From positions 9,820,690 to 9,884,689 of the forward strand of contig CM060854.1 of NCBI GenBank assembly GCA_030737835.1: DNA of 64,000 nt, given 5' to 3'. This DNA is from Acorus gramineus (lineage: Eukaryota; Streptophyta; Magnoliopsida; Acorales; Acoraceae). The notes under the pieces are model-generated. The model saw only the letters and a program-made list of their open reading frames with translations. It was not told the origin of the DNA and made no database searches. Of the stretch, positions 10,928 through 22,976 are shown in pieces. How positions within the stretch are numbered: the first letter of the stretch is position 1; the number at the start of each line of letters is the position of its first letter. A program made the position numbers and the translations under genes.

Positions 10928-11741
10928 TAGGTCTGTCAACGGGTCAGGTCAGGGTCGGGTAGGGGTGGACCCAGACCCGACCCGTGGCAAGACTCAGCGG
11001 GTCCGGGTCCAACCCAAGACCCGGCGGGTCCTTGAAAATGTGGACCCGGACCTGGACCTGTCAGTCCTGGGCCGGGTCCGGGTCCGACTCGGCCCGAATA
11101 TGATTAATAAAAGTTTAAAAGGGAGAGCTCATGAATTTGTTTGCCTTATTATTCAAAACAATAAACACTAACATATAACATTCAAAGTAAACAAAAATCT
11201 AAACAATATAACAATGAACTAAAAGTGAGAGTTAATGGTTATTTTTGTCACAAAGTAAACGTTCAAAACAATAAACACTACAAATTAATCTAAACAACAT
11301 TCAAAACAATAAACACTAACATATTAACCTAAACAATGAACATAAATCATATAACAAACCAATTAATTATACAAATTCAGAAGCTAATAAACTAATAAGG
11401 CTTGCCAACGAGTGGGTTAGGTTGGTTATAGGTTATGATTTATTGGCTTGGTTATGGACTTATGGATATAAAAATGAATTAAAAATTATACTTGTAACTT
11501 GATAAATAAGCAATAAAATTATGGGTCAACTAATACTAATAATCTTGTAATATATGAGCAAATACCAATAAAACAGTCAGGTCTCAGGTCCAATGGGTCG
11601 GGGCAGGGTGGACCCGGACCCGACCCGTTTATATGTTCTGGTCCACCGAGTCGGGTCTAAATCGGGTCGGGTATATTACACGTGTAATCAGGTGTGGGTA
11701 GGATCGGGTCTGAGTTTGGACCTGATCCGTTGACAGGCCTA
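10928..11741. mobile_element. hAT-type MITE with GGGTC subterminal repeats
   Basis: Inverted ends TAGGTCTGTCAACGGGTC and (reverse complement of the right end) TAGGCCTGTCAACGGATC. Flanks CTTGTATT (10920-10927) and CTTGTACT (11742-11749) match at 7 of 8 bases, the target duplication length of hAT elements. About 100-150 bp at each end is dense in GGGTC/GACCC words, while the middle is AT-rich. No transposase. A related element with a perfect duplication is at 45367-46396. Confidence 0.85.
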
Positions 11742-11883
11742 CTTGTACTCCTTTTCATAATAATGAAGTAGCTAGTCTACCACTTCACTTTTCAAAAAAA
11801 AAAAAAAAAATTTGATGTATATTGCGCAATTAGATTAAAGGAAAGATACATTGTATGTTAAGAAAGAGTGGTAATATAATTTT

Positions 11884-12533
11884 GTAATTTTTGCATATAT
11901 GCCCTTGTTAAAACTCAATATTATGAAAATACCCTTGTTAAATCCCACAGTGCAAACATACCCCTCGAAAGCCTTTAAATTGTGCAACCGTGCCCCTAGG
12001 TTAAAATTCCGTCAACTCTACCCGATTTTCACTGCTTGCTCAACGTTAGTGGACGGAAAGTTTACTCTTTTATCCTTTTTATAGTCGATTTTAACATCTC
12101 AAACACCCCCTCTTCAAAAACCTCTCTTCTTCTTCTTCTTCTCTACCATTTCATTCCTCTCCAAAACCTCTCAAATATATTATGTACTCATTTTTCATCA
12201 AATTCCTCATCCTCTTCCTCCCAAAAGATCCAACAATGAGCATCTCTTCACAAATCCCTCATCCTCTTCTTCCCAAAAAGTTCAAATGGGTGCTAGGGTT
12301 TGTGATGAAGTAGAGTTAGTTTTTCTTTCTTTACATTAGTTAGGGTATTTAGGTCATTTCTTATGTTAGGTTAGGGTTTCTAACTATAAGTAAACTAGGG
12401 TTCTTAACGGCATCTGTGATAGGGGCACGGTTGCACAACTTAAAAGTTTTCAAGGGGTATTTTTGTACTGCGGGATTTAACAGGGGTATTTTCACAATAT
12501 TGAGTTTTAACAGGGGTATATATACAAAATTCC
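11884..12533. mobile_element. Mutator-like MITE, 9-bp duplication
   Basis: Inverted arms of roughly 120 bp (left from GTAATTTTTGCATATATGCCC, right its approximate reverse complement ending at 12533). A perfect 9-bp direct repeat TATAATTTT flanks it (11875-11883, 12534-12542). The left arm repeats a C-block word, GCCCTTGTTAAA at 11901, ACCCTTGTTAAA at 11931 and ACCCCTCG near 11960, again about 30 bp apart. The interior is CT-rich and non-coding. Confidence 0.85.
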
Positions 12534-12542
12534 TATAATTTT

Positions 12543-13019
12543 TATAGATATTAAATTTTTAAACCCTAAATAAGAGGAAATTTTTTTTGCATAGCGTCTC
12601 TTAACACCCCCATTTCAAACTCTGCTATACATTAGAGTGTGCACAAAAAAGGCTTAAAAAATATCAATCCTGATAACATACAACTCTAAATTTTATCTAT
12701 AAATGTAAATGGCGAAGCGTCAAAATATTGGTGTTGATGTTGAAACATTGATGGGAAGCAAGACTAATTGAAAACCAAGAACTAAAAATATGTATATGGA
12801 AGCTGCAATCAAACAACAAGAAGAAAGAAATTTCTGGATGAAGCTGTAATAAACATATGCATAGAGAATGCAAATAAGATCAGAACTCAAAGTCGCGTAG
12901 GAGATGCAATACCGATCAAAGCTCAATGATGATGGAGTGTTCATTATATATATATATATATATAAAACACTTTCAAACTCATATTTGAATACAGAATAAG
13001 ACTTATTTCAATGTATACA
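12543..13019. other. Intergenic with short TA repeat
   Basis: No gene seen. A (TA)n run of about 20 bases lies near 12945-12964. Confidence 0.4.
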
Positions 13020-13935
13020 GTTATACCGTCATAAATGAGTATAGTTGTAAAATAAATGATTTTGTGTTTAATTGTATTTTAAATTATTCTATTTAGAAAA
13101 CATAATAATAAAGTTTTTTTTTTGTTTGGATAAAGTGTAGATAACGATTTATAAAATGTGAAAAAATGATGATAATTGATTTGACATATGATTTATAAGA
13201 GATATTGATAGTTGATTTGACAGTGGGCCTATATATTTTTGGGTGGAATAACCTCAAATAACGCAGCGAAAAATGGATAAAAAGATCCAACCAGCGTTGA
13301 GATCTCATAAGCTCATTGAATCCACAAGGAAGAAAGCCCCAAAATATAGAAAATTTGAAATATTATTAATAAAAAACTGTCAACCCTAGATTACAAGTCT
13401 GCTATTTATACTAATAACATAAAATTAAAAAATTACTAAAAATAGTTAAATTCAAAAACTAATATTTCTAATTCTATAAGATCCTAAATGATCATAAGAA
13501 TTGATAGAAATCAATTCCGATCTGTTATGATTGAGATATCACAAATCTAAAACTGACTAAAAATAGTAAAATCTCTAATTTAAAGACCTAAATAAATGAA
13601 TTTTTGAAAAATAAGAATTGTTAGTTGTATAACAACTAATCCAGAAGATCTCCTCGATATATTTCACCATGTAAAATTTTGATTCTGAGATCGTGACCAT
13701 TGATTTGTAATTTATTTGATGGACCTCTTTTGGTGGTCTCATCTGCATAATCTGTCATACATCATGAAATAACTTTAATTCCAAGTATTGGTTGGAATCC
13801 ATGTACCACTTTATACCAGTTTATTCTGACATAGATTGTACCAGGTTATTCCTTGCATCCAGACAACAAAAAACACATATTTTGCTTTATTCTCACTTAT
13901 TCCTTAGACTATTCCATATCCAAACGGGGGTTTAA
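13020..13935. mobile_element. Tourist-like MITE (family B) split by a solo LTR
   Basis: Related to the cleanly bounded MITE at 40973-41405. Shared segments include GATAAAGTGTAGATAACGAT, GTTGATTTGACAGTGGGCC, GGTGGAATAACCT, and TTTAATTCCAnGnnTTGGTTGGAATCC. The right end near 13930 reads CCAAACGGGGG. The left end is eroded, so the start is approximate. Position 13258 is interrupted by the solo LTR listed separately. Confidence 0.65.
13259..13764 (-). mobile_element. Solo LTR of the same Ty3/gypsy family
   Basis: Begins TAACGCAGCGAAAAA and ends TACATCA, the reverse complement of the ends of the LTRs at 4865 and 9882. It includes the inverted counterpart of GATCTCAACGCTTG and the GAAGATCTCCTCGAT segment. 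It is 506 bp against 518-523 bp, with considerable divergence. The flanks TCAAA (13254-13258) and TGAAA (13765-13769) match at 4 of 5 bases. No internal region is left, which fits LTR-LTR recombination after an older insertion into the MITE. Confidence 0.82.
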
Positions 13936-16840
13936 TAGAAAACGTTAAAAGAAACAAAATCTATCCATTATAATAAACGGAAGGAGTTTTAGTTTTCAAC
14001 TTTGCTTCTTTATAACATTTTTCATTTTCATTTTCGAAAAAAAAAAACATTTTCATTTTCAAATTTATGTTGAATTTTTTGTAATCTTTGTTTTTTGGAT
14101 TAAGGATACGAATGAAAAAAAAAAAAGTCCATATTTACTAAATTTATTTGATTGAATTCCACAAATCCTCAATTTGAAAAATAAATTAATATAACTATAT
14201 GATTTTAAATAATATCATTTACGGTATCATTATAAAATATATTACCCCAAATATCATATTTTACAAATAAGATTACAAATTAATATTATTAATAAACTAT
14301 GTAAGTATCAGCCCTTCAGTTGGTTTTCTTTTCTTTTGATTTTAGTTTTTTTTTTTTTTTTTTGGTTTGTTAGGGCTCTTTGTGTAGACACGGTTTCTAA
14401 TTAGCTCCTGGAGGCGTTGGAGGTGATCATTTAATTTGCTTTGATGAATATGTTTTAAAAGGATATATGAAGTGGGTTTTGAATTTTTTTTTTTATCTAT
14501 TTTTTATTTTATTTTTAGGATCCAATGAATGATCGTTATGTCAAGTTTTCGAGATGAGTTTCAAGGTATATATACCAATAGATGAATATATCAAATTTTT
14601 TTTTTTTTATTTACACATACATAATGTGTGGATAAAGACTAATTTTATACTAAATAATTAAAAAATTAAATTATCCTTGTAATGTCTTTTAATTGGCATC
14701 ACATTAAAAAAATTTCAAGGCAAGCATCTTGACAAACATTACATCGAATCAATCGTATTCTAAAGTCAATAATAAGATCCCAAATCTTTTTTTTTTTTTT
14801 TTTTTGAGGTGATTGGATGATAGGTATGACCTCAATAATTAAAAAAAATGAAAGCCTCAATCAACAGGTGTGACACATCACATTATCTATTGGTGATGTG
14901 AAGTGCAATAGAGACAAAGGGATGGGATCAGATGGAACAAAAACAAAGTGGTTGCTGTTCTGAGAGGCTGACCTTCATGGAAGGCAATTTGCCTTTATTT
15001 GAAGAAGTCTATGTGCATTCTTTTCAAGCTAAGAAAGTGACCCTCAATGAAAACAACACCTTTGTTTGTGGAGGATATGTAGGCGAAGAAAGTGGCATTG
15101 GCTGATACAGTTAATTCATTTTGTCATTCCATTTGCAGTTGTTATGTCATTGTTATAGTGTATGAAATCGGTTATTGCAATATGTATTCATATTTTACAC
15201 TATCTCAGGTATACTCCATTATGCAAAAACTTAAAAACATATGCATTCAATTAATAGAATATGTATATCATGTTGGAAAAACTCTAAGATTTCTAGCTAA
15301 TTTTGAAAAAACCACGATAAAGTTGGAACTAAGTAGAGTTAGAAAAATTTGACAAATATGGTGGATCAAAACACACAAAAATGCTTTTTGAAAAGAAAAT
15401 TCCGCTTCACTTTTGTGCAATGGTTCATTGGTGGTCTACTTTGAAGATACGACAATCCAGCTCAAAGTGTACTTCGACTGTTAAGGTTAGGGGAGTGGTT
15501 TAAGTGTTCAAAACCAATGGAAAATCAGAAATCCATTCCATCCATAAAAAAGAAAACCAAAACAGTGAGCACCCAAGAGAGTATTTTTAATCAATTCATA
15601 CAAATAGTCTAAGCCCAACATTGAAAATAAAAAACAGAGAAAGAGAGGTCTTCTATTCTATTCTAAAGACTTTCAAGGTATTAAATATAAAAGAGAAAAA
15701 GACGCTTAAGCACCCCTAGAAAAAAACAAACAGTTATCAACTGTTTAAACAATCAAATTCAAATTAAACTTAGAAAACCATTTTTATATTTTTAAAAACT
15801 CAAGAGGTGCACATACACCCTTATAATTAAAAACGGTTACAAACCGATGGAATGTTACAACAAATTCAAAATAACCAAAAATAAAATATTTAATTTTAAC
15901 TCCCTCACAAAATAAAATAAAATAATCTTCAATGCATCATTCTTTATAAAACAATATCATGTATTACATCAATGTATACATAAAAATAAAAAAAAAGTGT
16001 GGGCAGCAAAATAGGCTCGACGTATCAGTTTGAGAACTATTATGCAATAGATAACAATTTATGTTGAGTAAATAATATTTTGTTTGATCTTTTATTGTGG
16101 TGAATAAGTATAATAATTTTACTGTTATATTAGTTGCTCACATTTTGTGAATCCGTGTGAGAGATGTGATATATTTTGAGATGTGAATGGACTGATAAAT
16201 GAGATAATTTTTTTAAAAAAATGATATGAAAAGATATTTTAATTTAAATAGATTATTCTAGTTTTCTTTCCAATTGTTAACAGAGCTTATGCTACTTCAT
16301 AGAGATATAATTACTTGTTTTATCATGAAAAACAAACAATTTTTTTAAACTATTAATTAGTCAGGGATCATGAATTTGTGGTGCAATTTTTATCCGGGGG
16401 TTAAAGTCATACAATTTAAAACTTTTTTCATTTACTCTGACCCCATTCGAAATCAATTTAAAAAAAAAAACACTTTTTCCCATGAAAACTATTATCAACT
16501 ACTTTTTTCAAAAACCTATTATGTTCCAAAAATTAGAATTTCAAAACAACCTTTCGAAATTCGATAATCTGAACTAATTTTAATTAGAATGTCTTAACAT
16601 TATAAAACTTGCAACAAAAGGTCATGAATTCAAATCTTAAAACTTAATTACATATAAAAAAAAAGTAAAAAAAGAACAGAAGTTATTCGACAGAAAATGT
16701 GGTGGTATCTAATGACAATCATGTCACATTGTGAGACAATATCAAAGAAAATAAAGTAATTCGATCACTTGGTTGTCTCATTCTCTGGTAAATTGATTGC
16801 AAGAAATGATATAAGATGCATTTTCGGGAATAAAAAATTG
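13936..16840. other. Intergenic, no gene recognised
   Basis: AT-rich sequence with many homopolymer runs (for example T-runs near 14345-14364 and 14788-14804). A moderately GC-richer patch at 14890-15130 and another at 15360-15550 show no recognisable protein. A B-box-like GGTCATGAATTCAAATC near 16620 may be a SINE relic, but no A box was found. Confidence 0.35.
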
Positions 16841-16879
16841 GGTTTTTTAATTTGAAGTCCCTATAAACATGTCTATTTA

Positions 16880-17858
16880 GGGTGTGTTTGTGCATAATCA
16901 CAGAGGAAAAATGAGGGAAAGTGAAGGAATGTTGGTCAAAAGGAAAGTGATGGAAAAGAAAAGATTTTTCCTTTGACCGGTTTATATTGTTGTTTGTACC
17001 TGTAATGAAAAGTGATGGAAAATAAAAACTTTTGTTTGTGCTTGTAATGGAAAGTGACGGAAAATAAAAACTGTTATTTGTGCTTTTGATAGAAAATGAC
17101 AGAAAATAAAAATTATTATCCTGAATAAAAATTCGCTTTACAATGTACTTTTGAGATTTTAAACTATGAGGGTTTTAATTTTTTGAAAGCTACCACAAAC
17201 TCCAGAGTAATCTCTAGAAACCACTTTTTTAAATTGAAATTTTAAGACTTTCAAAAGATTGAGGGTTTTCATTTTTTTTTAGATGTTTTTTCCCTTTTTA
17301 ACAAAATCTGGAAATCATCTTACTCCAAAAGAAAAAAAAACTCTTATTGGGGGTAGGTAGAAAAAACATATTTTGATTGCTTTAGATCTTCAACCCAGGG
17401 ATGAATTAAAAAAGGTCTTAATCTAAGATCTCAAATAAACCACAAAAATGAATATAAGATCTCAATCTAGGTTAAGCAAAAACAAAATATCCAAAAAAAA
17501 AAAAAAAAACCTAGATCTATTCAGCAAATAAAAAAATCTAGATCCATTCAATAAATCAAATCAGATTTAATAAAAAAAAATAAGCAAGGGTAAGAGAGAG
17601 AGAGAGAGATCTTACATGCATGTTTTATCATATTGTTCTTATTGGTAAGGAGAGAAGATCACATTCTCTCACTTTCCCCCACTTTTCCTCCTCTAGGAAG
17701 GGGAAATTTTTTTCCCTCAATCCTAATAAGACAAAATAGCAAAGGGAAAGTGAGGGAAAAAATTTTCTCTGTGTTTGTGTGGCACAAACACCAGGTTTTT
17801 AAGTGGTCAAAGAAATTTTTTTTACTTTCTTCATTTTTCCTTAGGCACAAACACACCC
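16880..17858. mobile_element. Tourist/Harbinger-like MITE, TTA duplication
   Basis: A 14-bp perfect terminal inverted repeat GGGTGTGTTTGTGC (left) and its complement at the right end, flanked on both sides by TTA (16877-16879, 17859-17861), the target site of PIF/Harbinger elements. The 979-bp interior is non-coding. It holds internal repeats of GGAAAGTGAnGGAAAAtAAAAA near 16970-17110 and a (GA)n run near 17595-17610. Confidence 0.82.
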
Positions 17859-17953
17859 TTAGGGATCGATCATTTCATTTTTCATATTTCTTTTTAAGTG
17901 CCCAACTTCAATTACCTATTTTGTTCTTAGTCCCTTCGCTAAACGTCCATCCA

Positions 17954-18363
17954 TAGAGGTGGTAAACGAGTTGAACGAGCCGAGCTTTGACCTGTTTCGG
18001 CTCGGCTCGGCTCGGGACATAGCTTAATTTCATGTTCAAGCTCGGCTCGTTTGGCTTGTGAAAAGCTCGGTTGAAGCTCGGCTCGACTCGTTTGTTAAAC
18101 GAGCCAAGCTGAAACTCGAACCAAGGCTCGGCTCGGGCTCATTTAGCTAAAAAAAAAAAATTATTTAGCATTTGAGAAGTCATCTTTCACAAATCACAAC
18201 ACCTTATACATGTGAAGATGACATAAGCTCAGGCTCAGGCTTGGCTCGTTTACAAACCGAGCTTTAAAAAATGTTTAAGCTTGGCTCATTTGTCTAATCG
18301 AACAAGCCTAAACGAGTTTTAACCGAGCCGAGCCAGAGCCGCTTGGCTCGTTTACCACCCCTA
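17954..18363. mobile_element. hAT-type MITE with GGCTCG subterminal repeats
   Basis: Ends TAGAGGTGGTAAACGAG and (complement of right) TAGGGGTGGTAAACGAGC. Flanks TCCATCCA (17946-17953) and TCCATTCA (18364-18371) match at 7 of 8 bases. The subterminal regions are packed with GGCTCG/CGAGCC words. 410 bp, non-coding. Confidence 0.87.
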
Positions 18364-18399
18364 TCCATTCACATACCATTAGTTTGTAAAATATGATTT

Positions 18400-19110
18400 T
18401 TATTTTAAGTCCTTATAAACTATGTTATTTAGTGATATTTGAAATTTGTATACAAAATGTTAGGTCAAGTATTAATGATGAAAGTTAAAGATATGCTGAA
18501 CCAGAAAATCGATATATGGTTAAAAATGTTGAAAATGGTTTCACTGATGGTTTCTTTCATTCAGGGGATGAGTAATTTATGAATTTTACATATCCATTAG
18601 CAATTTAGCCCAAAATATACGAACATTTTACGTATGGAGTAATCAATCCTAATTAGATAGCTATGACCACAAGATAATGCAATTTCAGATTGGGTGGGCA
18701 TATGTAGTGTTGGATAATACTGAAATTGTCATTGAATACACTTAAGAATGCAAATGAAGTTTTAGTTTAGATATTTTACCAAACATTTTGTATAGAAATT
18801 TCAAATATTAAAATGCTTACAAAATTATACAAACATTATATCGAGGGACTGATAAGAAAAAAAATGTTTGAAGTTTAAGACTTAATTAAAATGAAATATG
18901 AAGAAGGGAGAGACTGATCACAAAATAATATAGTTTACAGAGACTTTGAAATAAAAATTACATTTCACAAATTAACAGTATATGAACGGACGTTTGACAT
19001 AGGGACTAAAAACAAAATAGACGGTTGAAGTTGGTGATTTAAAAAGAAATATGAAGAAGGGTGAAATAGATCATTAAATAGACATATTTACATGGACTTA
19101 AAACTAAAAC
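18400..19110 (+). repeat. Family D repeat copy
   Basis: Carries AAGTCCTTATAAACTATGTT, then GATTGGGTGGGCATATGTAG, and paired segments ATGAAATATGAAGAAGGGAGAGA and TATGAAGAAGGG. 18640-18810 is an approximate reverse complement of 38130-38290, so this copy and the one at 37970-39035 are inverted relative to each other. Confidence 0.55.
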
Positions 19111-20980
19111 TCTCTAAAAAAATATTACACTCATGCAATGAGAGTTTTCTTAGCATGGTTGTTCTGTATCCTATTGAGCATGTGAAGTGCATGTGCCACG
19201 GTACACTTCTACTTAGGAAAATGTTATACTCGATTCGGTACACTTCTACTTCAGAAAATGTTATACTCGATTCATTTTACAATCCCGTTTGTGAAATTGC
19301 TTGACCTAGTATATTCTCCACCATGTTAATATATACTATATTATGAAAAATATAAATACACATACATTCAATTCACAAGAGTATGTATATTTTTATATGA
19401 AAGTATGTATCAAATGATTAATTCAAAATGAAAATAGTGCAGGTGATTTGATTTCAAAATTTAAAATGAAAACTATTTTTTGATTACTTAGGTTTTCTTC
19501 ATTTCATAATTTATTTCCATTCACCAAAAATAGGGAAAGAAAAAAAATTATTATCAAATATAAGCGCAATAATTTGTCAATGTGCCTCATCCACAAGCCT
19601 ATAGCATCCAATTTTGATATCTTCATGTGCTGCGTGTGAATGAGAAAGAAAACTATATATTGCCCACCAAAAAAATAATATTTATTGTTTTTCCTATCTA
19701 ATTAGCTAGGTTGTTTAAGCTTTAAAGATGAATACAATTGCATATGTGAAATTTGTAATTGATCCATTCCTTAATTAATTATCATATATAATTTTGGATT
19801 TAATTTAATTCGATGGACAGTTGTTGGCATTGTGGAACTTTGAATAACAAATAATAGCTGTTGTAACATCACGATTTTGATGAGACAACAAGACTTTGTT
19901 CTTGCATTAAGTGTACAATGAGCCAGATATGTAATGAGATTTCTTTCGTGAAAAGAATTCTTATGTAGATCAATAAAGATGTCGTGTAGATGACACAAAA
20001 TTATTTAAGGTGAGCATACGAGTTTTCACTTAAAGCTTAAAAAAATGAAAATATTTTCATTAAATATTTTTTTGTATCATCCTTGTGCTCATTAGCTCAC
20101 ACAGAGATTTTTTCTTTGTATTTATCATAATAAATTCGAACTCTCCTTTTAGACCTAGTTTGATTCATGTTATTATTTTAAATCAATTTATCTTTTTGAA
20201 CAACATTTCTATTATGAATCATTCTACCAGAGATCCAAATTCCATCAAAATGTTTGGCTCATGAGTGAAATTTTTCTAAGGTCCACATTCCAATGTTTGG
20301 TTCCTACAATAAAAATGATATTATGATAATTTGGTTTTAAATATCCCACGTCTTTAACAGCAGTCTTGTACATATAATTGTGAAATATCTCTTTTATAAC
20401 TTAATTATGAAAATTACTGAGTAATACTGACACCAAAAATATATAATAAAACTGTTAACAAGTGATATCACTTGTTTTGATGTCCTCATTATGAGATAAT
20501 TTATTTAACACTTTTTAAAAATTAAACTAACAACCCCACTTTGGATAAATGGATTCTAATGTCATTGTTTAACCAACAATGTCATAATCAAGTGGAATAA
20601 ATTTGTGCTAATAGTATCTAGCTGTTCCCTCACTTTCCCTCTTTCCACTGCAATAATTTTTATTTTATTGTTTGATAAGAAGAGAGAAAGATCTTCATAA
20701 TTCTCATGAATATAAAGTTGAAACATATCTTCTCAGCAATTAAGTGTGACTTGCAATGCAAGTCCTCAAAAGGCATGTTTGACTGGTCACAGAGTCAAAG
20801 AATCCTTATCCAGTGTTAACATATCACAAATGCAATACAAGGATAAGCTATTTTATAAGAAAAATGTATTAATTAAGTAAAATAATAATAAAATATGCAA
20901 CTTATGAAGTTATACAGAATATTGAACACTACAAGAGTGTTTTTTATTTTTTGAAAAATGTTAGGGAGAACTTCCACATG
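19111..20980. other. Intergenic, nothing recognised
   Basis: AT-rich, no gene. An internal near-duplication of CGGTACACTTCTACTT and AAAATGTTATACTCGATTC occurs at about 19199-19275. A CACTACAAGA word at 20927 resembles a CACTA transposon end but has no partner. Confidence 0.35.
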
Positions 20981-20990
20981 GACTGTGGAG

Positions 20991-21214
20991 TTTTTTTTTT
21001 ATTTTATTATTATTTTTATGACGGAGGGCCATTCGTGGCTAACCTTACGGCTAAAATGGTAGGTTACCTTTGCCTGCTTGTTCCGGTCTTACGGATAATT
21101 CTTTCGAATTTCGCCAAACAATCAGGTTTTTTGACATAACACCAAGACTCAAACCCAAGATCTACCCTTAACACAGGTAAGCTCTGAACCTTTATGCTAT
21201 AACCACTGGGGACT
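20991..21214 (-). mobile_element. tRNA-derived SINE with target duplication
   Basis: On the minus strand the element starts with a tRNA-like head (A-box region AGTGGTTATAGCA, B box GGGTTTGAGTC) and ends in an A-rich tail (T-rich on plus, 20991-21020). Flanks GACTGTGGAG (20981-20990) and GACTATGGAG (21215-21224) match at 9 of 10 bases and continue into T-runs. About 224 bp, no coding capacity. Confidence 0.72.
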
Positions 21215-21224
21215 GACTATGGAG

Positions 21225-22970
21225 TTTTTTTTTTTTTTATGAAATGGCAGGCATACGCCCTTAATTATATTTCAAAGAAATGATGTGCTCAAGTACAAGA
21301 GCATAAATAAAAAAGACCCACTAAGGGGATAAGAGTAGAAGAGATGTCTACTCTATCTCTTGGTAAAAGGAAAAAAACCCAATACAAACTACTTTTCAAT
21401 ATGTTATTATTTTTTAAGAGAATAAAGATCCACCGTGTCTATTTTTTACTTTACTTTTGGCCTTCAAATCATATGGTTTTTTTAAGCTACACAGTGATGT
21501 ATAGACAGTTAGGTATAACAGGGTTAAAAAACAGATTGAATGTAGCCAAGCCCTTTTTTTTAAAGATGTTTGATGAACAATATATTTTTTTATGAAAAAT
21601 CAGGCATACACTTGAAGAAATTTATTTATTATATTTTTTAAAAGAATTATATATTATGATTAACCAATATATACTAGTTCATGAATTGAAACATGAGAGT
21701 TATGTTGCTTGTCATATATTGCATTTGGATCCAATTGAAATTTCTTTTAAAGACTTATTTTTCCCCAGAAGAAAGATATAGTTTCACATTATTTAAAAAA
21801 AAATTGAGATGGTAATTTGTAATTTTTAAAATAACTGCTAGTGATGGTGTGTGATAGTTGTGAAGTATTATTTGAGGACTCTCCTTCAGTGAAATTCAAA
21901 GTGACTATCTAGCCAACATGGGTTAGGATTAATCCATTATTTATATAAGTTTTAAACGATATTTTAGAGGCGTTTGGATATGAATTTTAAAATTAATTTT
22001 TTTAAAAAAAATTAGTTTACATGAAACTATCTCTTTACATATTATGAAAAAGATTACTATTGGATATTTATTTAAACATTTATTTATAAAAATATGATAG
22101 TAGCTTTTAATAATTTCTTTTGGGGACACTGACATTAGACATGCATGGTCATGGAAACCGACGAGCTTATCCTCCTGGAATTTTAAATTTAGGTTCATGA
22201 TATGACTTCGCATGGTTTGAGTCAAAAATATAATTAATGATAATAAACAAAGTTTCACGTAGCATAAACTTTGGAAGATGTGCCTTGACTAGACTTTCTA
22301 CATTGTATTCTCCGATACAATACAACGCTTTAAATAATAACAATTAGGGATTCGTAGTAAATAAAAACATTATTATTGATCATGTTTTGGATGACAATCT
22401 TATCTAGATCTTGCATGTACACGTGCAAAAATGTACTATCCACTGTTTTTTTTTTAAATTTTCTTACAACAAACGAAGTCTTGTCAGAGTTTACACGTGA
22501 AAACGAATTAAAAAAAAAAAAGTTTTCATTTATAAATTGTATTAAAAACAAGTTTTCAGAACATAATTTTTGTTAGATTTATGAAAATTTTCTTATATTG
22601 CTTTATTTGAAAGCTATAATCCAAGTGAACGTATCATAACGAATTGGAATTAAATGTGAGTTCTAAAAAACAAAAATTTTAAAAATCTTTAAATTTGTTT
22701 TTAAACGTTATCTTCAAGATAGGTGGTTTGATAACTCATATTTGCAGGAAATGAAGGATTCTAAGAGATATGAGATTCAACATCAAATTAACACATAATA
22801 CTCTTGGTTGACCGTATTAGTTTTGAATACTGAATTAATTCTAAGTTGTATATATACTGTTGATCTAAAGACATTGTTTGATAATTCCAGTTAGTCTTCA
22901 TTATCTATAGCTGATTCTACACCAAATTATTATTTCACTGAAAACACTTTATGTTTAGGAAGTAAATTTT
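21225..22970. other. Intergenic; possible reversed LINE tail at 21225
   Basis: A T-run followed by ATGAAATGGCAGGCATACGC at 21225-21330 resembles the complement of a LINE 3' end and tail. The rest is AT-rich without recognised content. Confidence 0.3.
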
Positions 22971-22976
22971 GATTGG

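Larger units (their letters stand above)
16845..18440 (+). repeat. Family D repeat remnant hosting two MITEs
   Basis: Pieces of a dispersed repeat (AGTCCCTATAAACATGT, then GGGATCGATCATTTC, TTTTAAGTnC, TTCTTAGTCCCT) continue across two inserted MITEs (16880-17858 and 17954-18363). When the insertions are skipped the order matches copies at 18400-19110, 37970-39035 and 45192-46507. The family is a non-coding, fold-back-like repeat. Confidence 0.5.

Noticed and set aside
10824-11171. 115-codon open frame with Arg/Gly-rich part
   Set aside because: Runs through the GGGTC-rich end of the hAT MITE 10928-11741; compositional artefact.
17633-17956. 107-codon open frame
   Set aside because: Lies across the end of the Tourist-like MITE 16880-17858 and adjacent repeat; no protein family.
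20927-20940. CACTACAAGA, a CACTA transposon-like terminus
   Set aside because: No matching inverted end or 3-bp duplication found nearby.
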